Counted from the first letter of the stretch, positions 1-8,551 are shown. The stretch: 64,000 nt of DNA from Lentimicrobium saccharophilum (GCF_001192835.1 NZ_DF968182.1:2823113-2887112), one strand, 5' to 3'. The notes: generated by a model not told the origin, from the letters alone. A program made the numbers and translations.

Positions 1-453
1 TCCTTCAGGTATATAAAACTCCAAACCTTCTCCGTCCCCGGACACCTTCAGCCTTGCCGCGGCTTTGAGGTAGCGGTCAACTATATGTACATCCGGCATC
101 ACCCGGAGTTTAAGCCTTACCAGTAGCCATTTGCGCAGATTGAGTTTGTTAAACCGGCTGAAAGGCCTGCCCAGCGCGAGAATCACCTGCCAGGAACGCA
201 GGTTGTTGTGCAGGTCGATGATGAAATCGTAACGATGGCTCCGGAGCTCCGGGAGCGCTTCCCCTACTGTCTTCCGGATGGTGATAACTTTATCGATGCG
301 CGGATTGGCTTGCAGCACCGGGGCATAGGCTTCCTTGGTCAGGAAGTGGACTTCCGCACCTGGCAATTGCCGTTTTACCGCCCTTACCACCGGAGAGGTA
401 AGCACGATATCACCAATAGAACTGAACCGGACGATCAGGATTTTTCGGGCCAT
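1..453 (-). CDS. Glycosyltransferase family 9 (heptosyltransferase-like), C-terminus beyond window
   Basis: The first 151 residues read on the minus strand from an ATG at 453, and the frame is still open at base 1, so the C-terminal half is missing. The N-terminus (MARKILIVRFSSIGDIVLTS) is the classic opening of ADP-heptose:LPS heptosyltransferases: a beta strand, then the RFSSIGD loop, followed by PVVRAVK. A second recognisable stretch is DFIIDLHNNLRS near residues 76-87. Family members transfer heptose or a related sugar onto the lipid A core at the inner face of the cytoplasmic membrane. A TAnnTTTG promoter box sits 24 bases upstream of the start. The exact sugar and acceptor cannot be told from the part seen here. 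Confidence 0.88.
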   Translation of the reverse strand, partial: MARKILIVRFSSIGDIVLTSPVVRAVKRQLPGAEVHFLTKEAYAPVLQANPRIDKVITIRKTVGEALPELRSHRYDFIIDLHNNLRSWQVILALGRPFSRFNKLNLRKWLLVRLKLRVMPDVHIVDRYLKAAARLKVSGDGEGLEFYIPEG

Positions 454-477
454 CGGGCAATGCAATGTTCAGAAAAG

Positions 478-485
478 CAAAAGTA
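478..485 (-). promoter_or_regulatory. Bacteroidota-type -7 box for the glycosyltransferase gene
   Basis: The minus strand reads TACTTTTG, a perfect match to TAnnTTTG, 24 bases before the start codon at 453. No convincing -33 TTTG was seen. Confidence 0.5.
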
Positions 486-594
486 ATACAAATGCACAGA
501 TTAGCCCGTACCAGTTTCACCGGGTGTTGCATCCTGTTCACATCACAAGCAACTTGCCTCCGGGGAGACTGACTTCTTTACTGCTATAAACATT

Positions 595-602
595 TATCTT
601 TG
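595..602 (+). promoter_or_regulatory. -7 box immediately upstream of tatD-family gene
   Basis: TATCTTTG matches TAnnTTTG and ends only four bases before the ATG at 607. Transcription from it would start at or within a few bases of the start codon, implying a leaderless or nearly leaderless message. No -33 element is evident at normal spacing. Confidence 0.5.
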
Positions 603-606
603 CAGC

Positions 607-1377
607 ATGATTTTTACAGACACCCACACCCATCTTTACCTGGAGGAGTTTGACCAGGACCGCCGCGAAGTTATCGAAAAGGCGTCCGGCGCAGGCGTCA
701 AATACATGATGCTGCCCAATATCGACAGCACCTCCATATCCACTATGCTTGCGCTGGCTGATGAGTTCCCCGGCAACTGCTTTCCCATGATGGGCCTGCA
801 TCCCACATCTGTGAAGGAAAATTTCAGGGAAGAACTGGCTATTGTTGAAAAGCAGTTACAGGGCCGGAAATTCTACGGAATAGGTGAGTGTGGTATAGAC
901 CTTTACTGGGACAAGACCTTCGCAAAAGAACAGGAGTTTGTATTCAGGCATCACATTGAACTGGCGCTTTCATTCAACCTGCCGTTGATTGTGCATATCC
1001 GGGAATCGTTCAATGAGGTGATCCGGATACTCAAGGATGTTAACCAACCTGAACTCCGCGGTATTTTCCATTGCTTCTCCGGAAGTCCCGAGCAGGCAAA
1101 ACAGGCCACCGGGCTGGGTTTCAGCCTGGGGCTCGGCGGGGTGATCACATTTAAGAACAACAGGATGCAGGAAACACTGAAACATGTTGATATGAAACAT
1201 CTTGTGCTTGAGACCGACGCCCCCTTCCTGGCGCCCATGCCTTATCGCGGCAAGCGGAATGATCCGTCCTACATTCCAATTATAGCTGAAAAAGTGGCAG
1301 AGATAAAGGGTATCAGTCCAGAAGAGGTGGCCCGTAATACAACAGAAAACGCCAGGAAGCTTTTCCGTTTCGATTAA
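607..1377 (+). CDS. tatD: TatD family metal-dependent deoxyribonuclease
   Basis: This 256-residue protein has the full metal-binding set of TatD-type amidohydrolase-fold nucleases: H7 and H9 in DTHTHL, E94 in GIGECGID, H130 in LPLIVHIRES, H155 in FHCFSG and D204 in LETDAP. The length is typical. Family enzymes are cytosolic 3'-5' exonucleases acting on single-stranded DNA or RNA during repair and turnover, and some have D-aminoacyl-tRNA deacylase activity. The ATG at 607 is the only start that keeps the N-terminal metal motif. The gene stands alone, divergent from the glycosyltransferase; the asparaginase gene 62 bases downstream has its own promoter box. Confidence 0.92.
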   Translation: MIFTDTHTHLYLEEFDQDRREVIEKASGAGVKYMMLPNIDSTSISTMLALADEFPGNCFPMMGLHPTSVKENFREELAIVEKQLQGRKFYGIGECGIDLYWDKTFAKEQEFVFRHHIELALSFNLPLIVHIRESFNEVIRILKDVNQPELRGIFHCFSGSPEQAKQATGLGFSLGLGGVITFKNNRMQETLKHVDMKHLVLETDAPFLAPMPYRGKRNDPSYIPIIAEKVAEIKGISPEEVARNTTENARKLFRFD

Positions 1378-1415
1378 GAACCGGTTTCATGTGGTAACAT
1401 ACCGGCAGTTCGCGT

Positions 1416-1423
1416 TAATTTTG
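1416..1423 (+). promoter_or_regulatory. -7 box for the asparaginase gene
   Basis: TAATTTTG is a perfect TAnnTTTG box ending 34 bases before the ATG at 1458 and 16 before an alternative ATG at 1440. The spacing favours 1458 as the start codon. Confidence 0.5.
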
Positions 1424-1457
1424 ACTGATCGTAGTTTTAATGTTTACAGATAAATAT

Positions 1458-2483
1458 ATGGAATCCAACATCCTTGTAATATACACCGGCGGCACCATCG
1501 GCATGATACAGGACCCTGCCACGGGAGCCCTCACACCGTTTAATTTTGATGCCCTGTACAAGCACATCCCCATACTTCAGAATTTTAACTGTCGCATCGA
1601 CTCCTACTGTTTTGATCCGCTTATTGATTCATCAAACATGAATCCCTCCTTCTGGATCAAACTGGCAAAGGTTATAGAGGAGAATTACGAGAAATACGAC
1701 GGTTTCGTGGTGCTTCATGGCACCGATACCATGGCTTATACGGCATCCGTGCTGAGTTTTATGCTTGAGAATCTTAATAAGCCCGTGGTATTTACCGGCT
1801 CACAGCTGCCCATGGGAGTTTTGCGGACCGACGGCAGGGAGAATTTTATCAATGCCATTGAAATCGCGGCAGCCCGGGCCGAAGATACACCCATCGTCCC
1901 GGAAGTATCCATCTGTTTTGAAAACAGGCTGATGCGCGGGAATCGGACCAATAAATTCAACGCTGAAAATTTCAATGCCTTCCTGAGCGGAAACTATCCC
2001 CTGCTTGCCCAGGTGGGAGTGCACATCCGGTATAACCATCAGCATATTCTCAAACCAAACTTCAGGAAACTGAAAGTACATCTCAATCTTGACCCCAATG
2101 TGGCGATTTTGAAACTATTTCCGGGAATAACCGAAAACGTGGTCAGAAGTATCCTCAATATCCCGGGCCTGAAGGCACTTATTCTGGAGACATACGGAGC
2201 CGGAAACGCGCCCACGGATGCCTGGTTTTTAAAAGCACTCAGCGATGGTATTGCAGGCGGGATAACCATTTTTAACGTAACGCAGTGTAAAGGGGGCTCG
2301 GTTGAGATGGGCAAATATGAAACCAGTGTACAACTTGGAAGCATTGGTGTAGTGGGTGGATATGATATTACCACCGAATCGGCAGTTGCCAAAACCATGT
2401 ATCTGCTCGGAGAGGGCTTTTCGGGGGGGCAACTTTCACAAATGCTGCAAACGCCGCTCAGGGGAGAATTAACCATCGATTAG
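1458..2483 (+). CDS. ansA: Type I L-asparaginase
   Basis: The protein hydrolyses L-asparagine to aspartate and ammonia. Both catalytic threonine motifs are present: TGGTIGM close to the N-terminus and HGTDTMAYTAS about 85 residues in. The usual GSQLPM segment follows, then FENRLMRGNRTNK with the family lysine. There is no signal peptide, so it should be the cytosolic, type I form, and the length of about 341 residues fits. An ATG at 1440 would add six residues, but it lies only 16 bases behind the -7 box; the start at 1458, directly ahead of the first beta strand, is preferred. The gene appears monocistronic. Confidence 0.93.
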   Translation: MESNILVIYTGGTIGMIQDPATGALTPFNFDALYKHIPILQNFNCRIDSYCFDPLIDSSNMNPSFWIKLAKVIEENYEKYDGFVVLHGTDTMAYTASVLSFMLENLNKPVVFTGSQLPMGVLRTDGRENFINAIEIAAARAEDTPIVPEVSICFENRLMRGNRTNKFNAENFNAFLSGNYPLLAQVGVHIRYNHQHILKPNFRKLKVHLNLDPNVAILKLFPGITENVVRSILNIPGLKALILETYGAGNAPTDAWFLKALSDGIAGGITIFNVTQCKGGSVEMGKYETSVQLGSIGVVGGYDITTESAVAKTMYLLGEGFSGGQLSQMLQTPLRGELTID

Positions 2484-2689
2484 AGAGACCCTTATCAATT
2501 AATTACAAACACTGAAAAAGTTCACCTGAAACATCATTTAGAATCTGTCTAAATTGCTAAAGTGTTGATTAACGGATAAATGATTAAAAGTGAAGGATTA
2601 AAAAATATGGTTGAAAACTTATTGTTCACATTTTTTTGTATTTTAGCGCCCTGAAATTCGAATAAGAGGCGTTAAGTTGAGCCTGTTAC

Positions 2690-2780
2690 GGAGAGATGGC
2701 CGAGTGGTCGAAGGCGCACGCCTGGAAAGTGTGTATACGCCAAAAGCGTATCATGGGTTCGAATCCCATTCTCTCCGCCA
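2690..2780 (+). tRNA. tRNA-Ser (anticodon GGA)
   Basis: The seven-base acceptor stem GGAGAGA pairs with TCTCTCC, followed by discriminator G and an encoded CCA. The anticodon stem CACGC/GTGTG encloses the loop CTGGAAA, giving anticodon GGA for UCC/UCU serine codons. The long variable arm (TATACGC/GCGTATC hairpin) is the class II form expected for serine. The T arm has GGTTCGAATCC. The flanks 2484-2689 and 2781-2863 are AT-rich and show no other gene; a weak TATTTTAG at 2639-2646 may be part of the tRNA promoter. Confidence 0.97.
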
Positions 2781-2863
2781 ATAATTTGAAAAACTGATAA
2801 TTCACACAATAAACTGAAACAAAAACAAGTTCCTTTTAAAACAAAAATCAATAACCATTAACT

Positions 2864-3685
2864 ATGAAAAAATTAATTGCGTTTTTGACGGTAGCAGGAA
2901 TGCTCACTTTTGGAGTAACCAGCTTTGTTATGGCACAGGATGAGGCTGCTGCGCAGACTGAACAGACTGCTGACACTACAGTACAGGAAGAAGCTGCAGC
3001 TCCGCAGGAAACCCAGGAAACCCTGGTAGCTGAAGAAGAAGCGCCTAAATCATTCCATCAGGTGCTGAAACAAAAATTTATTGAAGGTTCACCCGGATGG
3101 ATGTTCCCTGTGCTGCTCGTGCTTATCCTTGGTCTTGGTCTGGCCATTGAGCGCATCATTTATCTTAACCTTTCAACTACCAACACACAGAAACTGCTGA
3201 ACAAAGTTGAAACAGCGCTTGAAATGGAAGGTGTAGGTGCTGCCAAAGAAATCTGCAAAAATACCCGCGGCCCCGTTGCCAGCATATTCTTCCAGGGTCT
3301 CGACCGTCACGACGAAGGTCTTGAAATGGTTGAAAAATCAATTGTTTCCTATGGCGGTGTATTGATGGGACGTCTTGAAAACAACCTTTCGTGGATTGGT
3401 TTGTTTATCGCCCTTGCCCCCATGCTCGGATTCCTTGGAACAGTTGTTGGTATGGTTCAGGCTTTTGACGCCATCGAAGCTGCCGGCGATATTTCTCCGA
3501 CCGTTGTTGCCGGTGGTATGAAAGTGGCCCTCTTGACAACCGTATTTGGTCTTATCGTGGCCATTATCCTCCAGATCTTCTACAACTACCTGATCTCCAA
3601 GATCGACGGTATTGTAAACTCCATGGAAGATGCTACCATCTCGTTCATGGATATCCTGGTAAAACACAAAAACGCTAAAAAGTAA
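2864..3685 (+). CDS. exbB: MotA/TolQ/ExbB proton channel family protein
   Basis: This 273-residue inner-membrane protein should form the proton-conducting pentamer that, with ExbD, converts proton motive force into mechanical work on TonB-dependent outer-membrane receptors. It starts with a cleavable-looking signal segment, followed by an unusually Ala/Glu/Gln-rich stretch at about residues 25-62. Three membrane spans follow: WMFPVLLVLILGLGLAIE, LSWIGLFIALAPMLGFLG and VALLTTVFGLIVAIIL. The GFLGTVVGMVQAF segment in the second is the family hallmark. The low-complexity N-terminal extension is common in Bacteroidota ExbB. It leads a four-gene operon with a five-base gap to the next gene. Confidence 0.9.
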   Translation: MKKLIAFLTVAGMLTFGVTSFVMAQDEAAAQTEQTADTTVQEEAAAPQETQETLVAEEEAPKSFHQVLKQKFIEGSPGWMFPVLLVLILGLGLAIERIIYLNLSTTNTQKLLNKVETALEMEGVGAAKEICKNTRGPVASIFFQGLDRHDEGLEMVEKSIVSYGGVLMGRLENNLSWIGLFIALAPMLGFLGTVVGMVQAFDAIEAAGDISPTVVAGGMKVALLTTVFGLIVAIILQIFYNYLISKIDGIVNSMEDATISFMDILVKHKNAKK

Positions 3686-3690
3686 AACCC

Positions 3691-4023
3691 ATGCAAGACA
3701 GTCCTTTAATCAACATAGGCCTCTACCTCGCTTATATCCTGATTGCTGTTGCTGCAATATCAGCGATAGTGTTCCCCCTGATCCAGACTTTCGGTAACTT
3801 CAAGAAAGCCAAGGGCGGATTGATCGGGTTTCTGGTGCTGGTTGGCTTGTTGTTGCTGGCTTTTGCTTTATCACCGGCCGAAACCGGCGCATTTTACGAT
3901 AAGCATGAGATCTCGGCAACTACATCCAAAGTAATCGGAGGCGGCTTACTGGCTACCTATATCGTTTTTGGCGGTGTGGTCATAAGTATCCTCTATGCCG
4001 AAGTGGCAAAGTGGTTTAAGTAA
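3691..4023 (+). CDS. Small membrane protein of the ExbB/ExbD operon
   Basis: A 110-residue protein with three predicted membrane spans: residues about 6-28 (INIGLYLAYILIAVAAISAI), 44-62 (GLIGFLVLVGLLLLAFAL) and 82-105 (IGGGLLATYIVFGGVVISIL). No enzymatic motif is visible. It lies five bases after exbB and 26 bases before the first exbD gene, so it is almost certainly co-transcribed. Proteins of this size recur between ExbB and ExbD genes in Bacteroidota, which suggests an accessory subunit of the motor, but its role is not known. Confidence 0.8.
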   Translation: MQDSPLINIGLYLAYILIAVAAISAIVFPLIQTFGNFKKAKGGLIGFLVLVGLLLLAFALSPAETGAFYDKHEISATTSKVIGGGLLATYIVFGGVVISILYAEVAKWFK

Positions 4024-4049
4024 TTATCTCCTTTAAGAAAGGATGAACT

Positions 4050-4622
4050 ATGGCAAGAAAAGTTCCCGAAATTAATGCCGGGTCAATGGCGGATATCTCC
4101 TTCCTCCTGCTGATCTTCTTCCTGGTTACCACAACCATGGATGTGGACTCAGGTATCGTCAGGAGATTACCTCCTCCCCCGGATCCCACGGCCGAAACTC
4201 CGGATGTTAAAGAGCGCAATGTTTTTAATGTGCTGGTCAATAAAAGCGACCGTCTGTTTGTAGAAAGCAGATGGGGCGACATCAGCACCCTGCGCGCAGA
4301 AGCAAAAGAGTTCCTGGCAAATCCCGGTAACCGTGAAGACCTTCCTGAGAAAAAACTTGAGACCATTCCCTTCCTGGGTGAATACCCGGTTTCGAAAGGC
4401 ATCATCTCGCTTAAAAATGACAGGGGCACCTCGTATGATATGTACATTCAGGTACAAAACGAGTTGACCGCGGCAGTGAATGAACTCAGGGACGAACTCT
4501 CAAGACAAAAATTCGGGGTTAAATTTTCTGAATTAAGTCAGGAATATACTGACGCCATTCAGAAAGCCATCCCGATGTCAATTTCTGAAGCTGAACCTGA
4601 AGATATAGGAGGGACAAAGTAA
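4050..4622 (+). CDS. exbD: ExbD/TolR family biopolymer transport protein (first copy)
   Basis: This 190-residue protein has one N-terminal membrane span (ISFLLLIFFLVTTTM) preceded by D15 in GSMADISF, the conserved membrane aspartate that carries protons through the ExbB/ExbD motor. The remainder, about 155 residues, is periplasmic and longer than a typical ExbD (about 140 residues in all); it includes a proline-rich segment just after the membrane (RRLPPPPDPTAETPD). It is followed after a single base by a second exbD paralogue, so the motor may use a heterodimeric ExbD pair, as is common in this phylum. Confidence 0.9.
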   Translation: MARKVPEINAGSMADISFLLLIFFLVTTTMDVDSGIVRRLPPPPDPTAETPDVKERNVFNVLVNKSDRLFVESRWGDISTLRAEAKEFLANPGNREDLPEKKLETIPFLGEYPVSKGIISLKNDRGTSYDMYIQVQNELTAAVNELRDELSRQKFGVKFSELSQEYTDAIQKAIPMSISEAEPEDIGGTK

Positions 4623-4623
4623 T

Positions 4624-5097
4624 ATGGCACGGTTTAAGAAAGAAAAGTCAGGTGATTTACCTGCAATCAGCACTGCTTCGATGCCAGACATCATTTTTAT
4701 GCTGCTATTCTTCTTCATGGTAACCACAACCATGCGTGAAGTTACCCTGAAGGTACGCAACACAATGCCTGAGGCCACCGAAGTTCAGAAACTGGAGAAA
4801 AAAGCACTGGTAAGTTTTATTTACATTGGTCCTCCTTATCAATCGAATCTCTACGGAACGGAATCGCGTATTCAGCTGAACGACAGTTTCCGCACCGTGG
4901 CCGACATCGCTGAATTCATATATACTGAAAGGGAAGCCCGTGTTGAAGCCGACCGTCCGCTGCTGACAACTTCACTTAAAGTTGACAGAGAGGTGAAAAT
5001 GGGCGTTGTTACTGATGTTAAACAGGAACTTCGTAAAGTCGGCGCCTTTAAAATCAACTACTCTACCCGTAAAAAAGCGGCTAAATCACAAGATTAA
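4624..5097 (+). CDS. exbD: ExbD/TolR family biopolymer transport protein (second copy)
   Basis: A 157-residue paralogue of the preceding gene. The N-terminal span IIFMLLFFFMVTTTM follows D22 in TASMPD, the proton-carrying aspartate. A compact periplasmic domain follows, containing DREVKMGVVTDVKQELRKVG, typical of the ExbD C-terminal fold. It is the last gene of the exbB operon; a strong intrinsic terminator lies 24 bases after the stop. No TonB gene is present in the window, so the partner must be encoded elsewhere. Confidence 0.9.
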   Translation: MARFKKEKSGDLPAISTASMPDIIFMLLFFFMVTTTMREVTLKVRNTMPEATEVQKLEKKALVSFIYIGPPYQSNLYGTESRIQLNDSFRTVADIAEFIYTEREARVEADRPLLTTSLKVDREVKMGVVTDVKQELRKVGAFKINYSTRKKAAKSQD

Positions 5098-5121
5098 TTT
5101 TCATAGTTAATGATTCAAAAA

Positions 5122-5153
5122 GGGCGGTTCTTTGCAGAGCCGCCTTTTTTTTT
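5122..5153 (+). terminator. Intrinsic terminator of the exbB-exbD operon
   Basis: A nine-pair stem (GGCGGTTCT with AGAGCCGCC, one G-U pair) closes a four-base loop and is followed by nine T residues. Confidence 0.9.
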
Positions 5154-5177
5154 GCAGAAAACCTTGCAGCCGGAAAC

Positions 5178-6578
5178 CTATAAATTATAAACCTGCTTTA
5201 ACACAGGGATTTCCACTTTGTCGAACCCTGCATCGTGAAGGTGTGACCGGTAGGCAGTTGTTGCATCCGCATCTCCATGAACCAGAAATGTCTTTTTAAT
5301 CTTTTCCTTCGACTGACATCCCAGATAACTGATCATCTCCTGGTAATCACCATGGCCGCTGAATGCTTCGATCCGCTCAATCTTTGCCCTGACCTGGTGA
5401 ATCACCCCGAAAATAGATACTTCAGGATCTCCCCTCAGAATCCGCGCCCCAAGGGTTGACGGGCTGCAGTAACCGACAGCCAGCACGGTGTTCTTCGGAT
5501 TGCTCAGGTTATTGGCAAGGTGGTGCTTGATCCGTCCGGCTTCCATCATACCCGATGCAGAAATGATCACGCAGGGTTCATTCAGTGTATTCAGCTTTTT
5601 GGAGTCATCCGCACTCTTAATGTATTGCAGCGAACTGAAGCCGAAAGGATCCGGATCATTTTCCATTACTTCCTGTACGTCGCGGTTGAGGGTGTCTGTG
5701 TGCAGACGGAAGATATCGGTAGCATTGACCGCCAGCGGACTATCTACATAGATTTTCACTCTTGGCAGCTTTCCCTCATTGAAATAGTTATTCAGGGTAT
5801 AAACTAACTCCTGGGTACGGCCAATGGCAAATGAAGGGATAATCAGCTTCCCCTTTTTGTCAGCACAGGTTTCGGTAACCACGCGCAGAAGTTCAGCTTC
5901 AGCATCCTGCCTCGCCGGATGCAGGCGGTCGCCATAGGTAGCTTCAGTAATAAGGTAATCACACTGCGGAAAAGCATCGGGTGGACGCAGGATGCGGTTT
6001 TCAGGCCTGCCGATGTCGCCGGTGTAGGCTATCCGGACAAAATCGCCCTTGTCACGTATTTCAATGCTGATAACCCCGCTGCCCAGCATATGGCCGGTAT
6101 TGGTGAATTTCACCCTGATATCGTTGTCGATGTTGAACTTACGGTTGTAAGGAACCCCGATAAACAACTCCATACATTTGCGGGCATCGTCGAGGGTATA
6201 CAGCGGTTCAACAGGCTTCAGTCCCTGACGGGCCCTCTTCTTGTTGAAATAGTAGTTATCGTTCTCCTGAATGTGCCCGCTGTCGGGAAGCATGATTGAG
6301 CATAAATCGCGGGTGGCATTGGTACACACTACCGACCCCCTGAAACCGTGACGGTACATATACGGGATCAATCCCGAATGGTCGATGTGGGCGTGCGACA
6401 GAATGATGTGGTCGACTTCCGCCGGATCCACACCCAGATCGCGGTTCATGGCATCGGTTTCAAGCCCCTTTCCCTGATATACCCCGCAGTCGAGCAGGAT
6501 TTTTTTTCCTGCTTCTGTGGTAATAAGGTGCCGGCTTCCGGTTACCTCCCTGGCAGCGCCTAAAAATTGAAGTTTCAT
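5178..6578 (-). CDS. Metallo-beta-lactamase/beta-CASP hydrolase, RNA-processing type
   Basis: A 466-residue cytosolic protein of the YSH1/CPSF73-like group. The N-terminal lactamase fold carries the HxHxDH zinc motif as SHAHIDHSG (H62, H64, D66, H67); further zinc-ligand segments are NTGHMLGSG and YTGDIG. The beta-CASP insert contains TEATYGD and ISASGMMEAGRIKHHL. The C-terminal zinc histidines appear in EAFSGHGDY and FLVHGD. Such proteins are endo- or exoribonucleases of RNA maturation, but the bacterial versions are poorly studied and the substrate here is unknown. It converges with the exbB operon and is transcribed divergently from the SpmA/SpmB-like gene. Confidence 0.88.
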   Translation of the reverse strand: MKLQFLGAAREVTGSRHLITTEAGKKILLDCGVYQGKGLETDAMNRDLGVDPAEVDHIILSHAHIDHSGLIPYMYRHGFRGSVVCTNATRDLCSIMLPDSGHIQENDNYYFNKKRARQGLKPVEPLYTLDDARKCMELFIGVPYNRKFNIDNDIRVKFTNTGHMLGSGVISIEIRDKGDFVRIAYTGDIGRPENRILRPPDAFPQCDYLITEATYGDRLHPARQDAEAELLRVVTETCADKKGKLIIPSFAIGRTQELVYTLNNYFNEGKLPRVKIYVDSPLAVNATDIFRLHTDTLNRDVQEVMENDPDPFGFSSLQYIKSADDSKKLNTLNEPCVIISASGMMEAGRIKHHLANNLSNPKNTVLAVGYCSPSTLGARILRGDPEVSIFGVIHQVRAKIERIEAFSGHGDYQEMISYLGCQSKEKIKKTFLVHGDADATTAYRSHLHDAGFDKVEIPVLKQVYNL

Positions 6579-6724
6579 AATTGAGTGCTATGAGATGAAT
6601 AAATCAGTGTTGGCTATTATGAATTTCAAATGTAGCCAAAATATGACACTTCAAACCCAATCCCGGAGAGAACAATTACAATAGGACCGAAAAAAATGAC
6701 AGCCTGAATTCGACATTAAATTAA

Positions 6725-6732
6725 TACATTTG
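6725..6732 (+). promoter_or_regulatory. -7 box overlapping the apparent start of the SpmA/B-like gene
   Basis: TACATTTG matches TAnnTTTG and abuts an ATG at 6733. A message from it would begin inside that reading frame, so the ATG at 6760, 28 bases on, is the better start. Confidence 0.5.
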
Positions 6733-6759
6733 ATGTCCGAACTTCTTACCAGACTAACT

Positions 6760-7992
6760 ATGGTTCTGAATTACATCTGGGTAGCTTTTTTTATCATCGC
6801 TTTTATAGTAGGGCTGTTCCGGCTGATTTTCATGGGAGATGTGTCTATTTTCCCGGAAATGATGAACAGCACTTTTGAGATGGCCAAAACCGGATTTGAG
6901 ATTTCGCTGGGGCTTACCGGGGTGATGACCCTGTGGATGGGACTGATGAAGGTGGGTGAATCGGGCGGTATTGTCAACCTGATGTCAAAAGCCGTCGGGC
7001 CGCTCTTCAGCCGGCTGTTCCCCGAAATCCCCAAAGGCCACCCGGCCAGCGGATCCATTATGATGAATATCGCCGCCAATCTGCTGGGGCTCGACAATGC
7101 CGCAACACCGCTGGGATTAAAAGCCATGACCCAGTTGCAGGAGCTGAACAAGGACAAGGATACGGCAAGCAATGCCATGATCATGTTCCTGGTGCTGAAT
7201 GCATCGGGACTAACACTTATCCCCGTGAGCATTATGGTTTACCGGGCACAGCTGGGGGCCGCCGACCCCTCCGATGTGTTTATTCCCATCCTGCTGGCGA
7301 CCTTCTGCTCCACACTTACCGGAATTGTCGCGGTATCGGCATTTCAGAAAATAAACCTGTTCAACAGGGTGATCCTCGCTTACCTGGGAGGATTTACGCT
7401 GCTGATCGCGTCCATTATCTGGTACTTCAGCACCATCTCTCAGGAACAGGTAACGGTGATTTCCTCCGTAGCCGGAAATCTTATCCTTTTCGGGATCATT
7501 TTCTCATTCATTACCCTGGGGCTGGTCAAACGGATCAACGTTTATGAGTCGTTTATCGAAGGGGCAAAAGAAGGTTTCAGCATCAGCATCCGGATCATTC
7601 CCTACCTGGTTGCCATACTGGTAGCCGTAGGCGTTTTCAGGACCTGCGGTGCCATGGACTTTCTGGTACAGGGGATAGGAAGTGGTTTTGCCGCCCTGGG
7701 CATGAACACTGACTTTGTGGATGCCCTGCCCACCGCCTTTATGAAACCGCTCAGTGGCTCAGGTGCAAGAGGCATGATGGTGGATACCATGAAACAATAT
7801 GGCGCGGATTCATTTGCAGGAAGGTTATCCTGTGTCTTTCAGGGCGCCGCCGATACCACCTTTTATATTGTTGCCGTCTATTTCGGATCCGTTGGCATTA
7901 AAAAGACCCGCTACGCCATCACCGCCGGACTGCTGGCCGACCTGGCAGGAGTAATAGCCGCCATTTTTGTAGCGTACTTGTTTTTTCACTGA
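6760..7992 (+). CDS. Nucleoside-recognition (Gate) domain membrane protein, SpmA-SpmB fusion type
   Basis: About 410 residues with many hydrophobic spans and two Gate/nucleoside-recognition halves. The first half resembles spore maturation protein A (NIAANLLGLDNAATPLGLKA, LNASGLTLIP); the second resembles SpmB (FMKPLSGSGARGMM, FQGAADTTFYIVAVYFG). Bacteroidota do not sporulate, and fused SpmAB proteins there probably transport an unknown small molecule. The reading frame is also open from an ATG at 6733, but the -7 box touches that codon; starting at 6760 gives MVLNYIWVAFF, directly ahead of the first membrane span. The gene appears to be alone. Confidence 0.85.
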   Translation: MVLNYIWVAFFIIAFIVGLFRLIFMGDVSIFPEMMNSTFEMAKTGFEISLGLTGVMTLWMGLMKVGESGGIVNLMSKAVGPLFSRLFPEIPKGHPASGSIMMNIAANLLGLDNAATPLGLKAMTQLQELNKDKDTASNAMIMFLVLNASGLTLIPVSIMVYRAQLGAADPSDVFIPILLATFCSTLTGIVAVSAFQKINLFNRVILAYLGGFTLLIASIIWYFSTISQEQVTVISSVAGNLILFGIIFSFITLGLVKRINVYESFIEGAKEGFSISIRIIPYLVAILVAVGVFRTCGAMDFLVQGIGSGFAALGMNTDFVDALPTAFMKPLSGSGARGMMVDTMKQYGADSFAGRLSCVFQGAADTTFYIVAVYFGSVGIKKTRYAITAGLLADLAGVIAAIFVAYLFFH

Positions 7993-8227
7993 TCTGCAGC
8001 CCAAGATCTGAAGTGATTATATCCTTACAAGTATACTTTTTCAGAATTTCAGGCCCATTTTTCTGATTATATTCAGAATATCCGGCCTGTTTTTCTGAAT
8101 AACAGTCAGTAAACCGCTACCGGACCTAAAAACAGTATTCAGCTTTTACATCTCATATTCTCTCCGGTATGATCACTGAGAATATCGGTAAACCACACAA
8201 ATAGGAGGAATTAATCCACATTCCAAA

Positions 8228-8289
8228 CCGGAGCGAAGCGGAGTTCACCGAAGGTAAATCCAAAATCCGAAATCCAAAATCCGAAATCC
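8228..8289 (+). repeat. Dispersed intergenic repeat (AGCGAAGCGG block plus CCGAAATC units)
   Basis: The block has CCGGAGCGAAGCGGAGTTC, then ACCGAAGGTAAATCC, then alternating CCAAAATC and CCGAAATC units that end directly at the ATG of the recQ remnant. Near-identical copies occur at about 35458-35521 and 37914-38032. The rest of 7993-8227 holds no gene; it contains imperfect repeats of TTTCTGAWTA (about 8040-8105). Confidence 0.85.
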
Positions 8290-8514
8290 ATGAACCCTCA
8301 GGCATTACTTAAGAAATACTTCGGTTACGATCATTTCCGCCTCAACCAGGAGGAAGTGATTATATCGGCATCAGCCCGCAAAGACACTCTGATAATTATG
8401 CCAACCGGAGGCGGGAAATCAGTTTGCTATCAGATTACGGCACTGATGAAAGAGGGGGTATATATCTTAGTCTATCCCCTGATCGCGCTGATGAAAGATC
8501 AGCTTGACGGAAGC
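8290..8514 (+). pseudogene. recQ: Truncated RecQ helicase remnant (N-terminal about 75 residues)
   Basis: The first 75 codons match the start of RecQ-type ATP-dependent DNA helicases: LLKKYFGYDHFRLNQEEVI (motif 0 region), then MPTGGGKSVCYQ (Walker A, motif I) and YPLIALMKDQ (motif Ia). After KDQLDG the similarity stops and the frame runs through the kbl terminator into antisense kbl sequence. Full-length RecQ needs more than 500 residues with motifs II-VI, all missing here. It is therefore a fragment, not a working helicase. The start codon abuts a dispersed repeat, which suggests the fragment arose by recombination between repeat copies. Confidence 0.85.
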
Positions 8515-8526
8515 CCCAACAACAAA

Positions 8527-8551
8527 ACGCCCGGCAATAAATACCGGGCGT
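8527..8551 (-). terminator. Intrinsic terminator of kbl
   Basis: A perfect eight-pair stem (ACGCCCGG with CCGGGCGT) around a nine-base loop lies 26 bases beyond the kbl stop. On the minus strand it is followed by TTTGTTGTTG. It sits inside the open frame of the recQ remnant. Confidence 0.75.

Noticed and set aside
4016-4622. Possible second operon or novel gene within the exbD region on the minus strand
   Set aside because: Both minus-strand frames are mirrors of the ExbD reading frame, with no motif of their own.
6760-7992. Evidence of sporulation from SpmA/SpmB similarity
   Set aside because: Fused SpmAB-type Gate proteins are widespread in non-sporulating Bacteroidota and no other sporulation gene is present.
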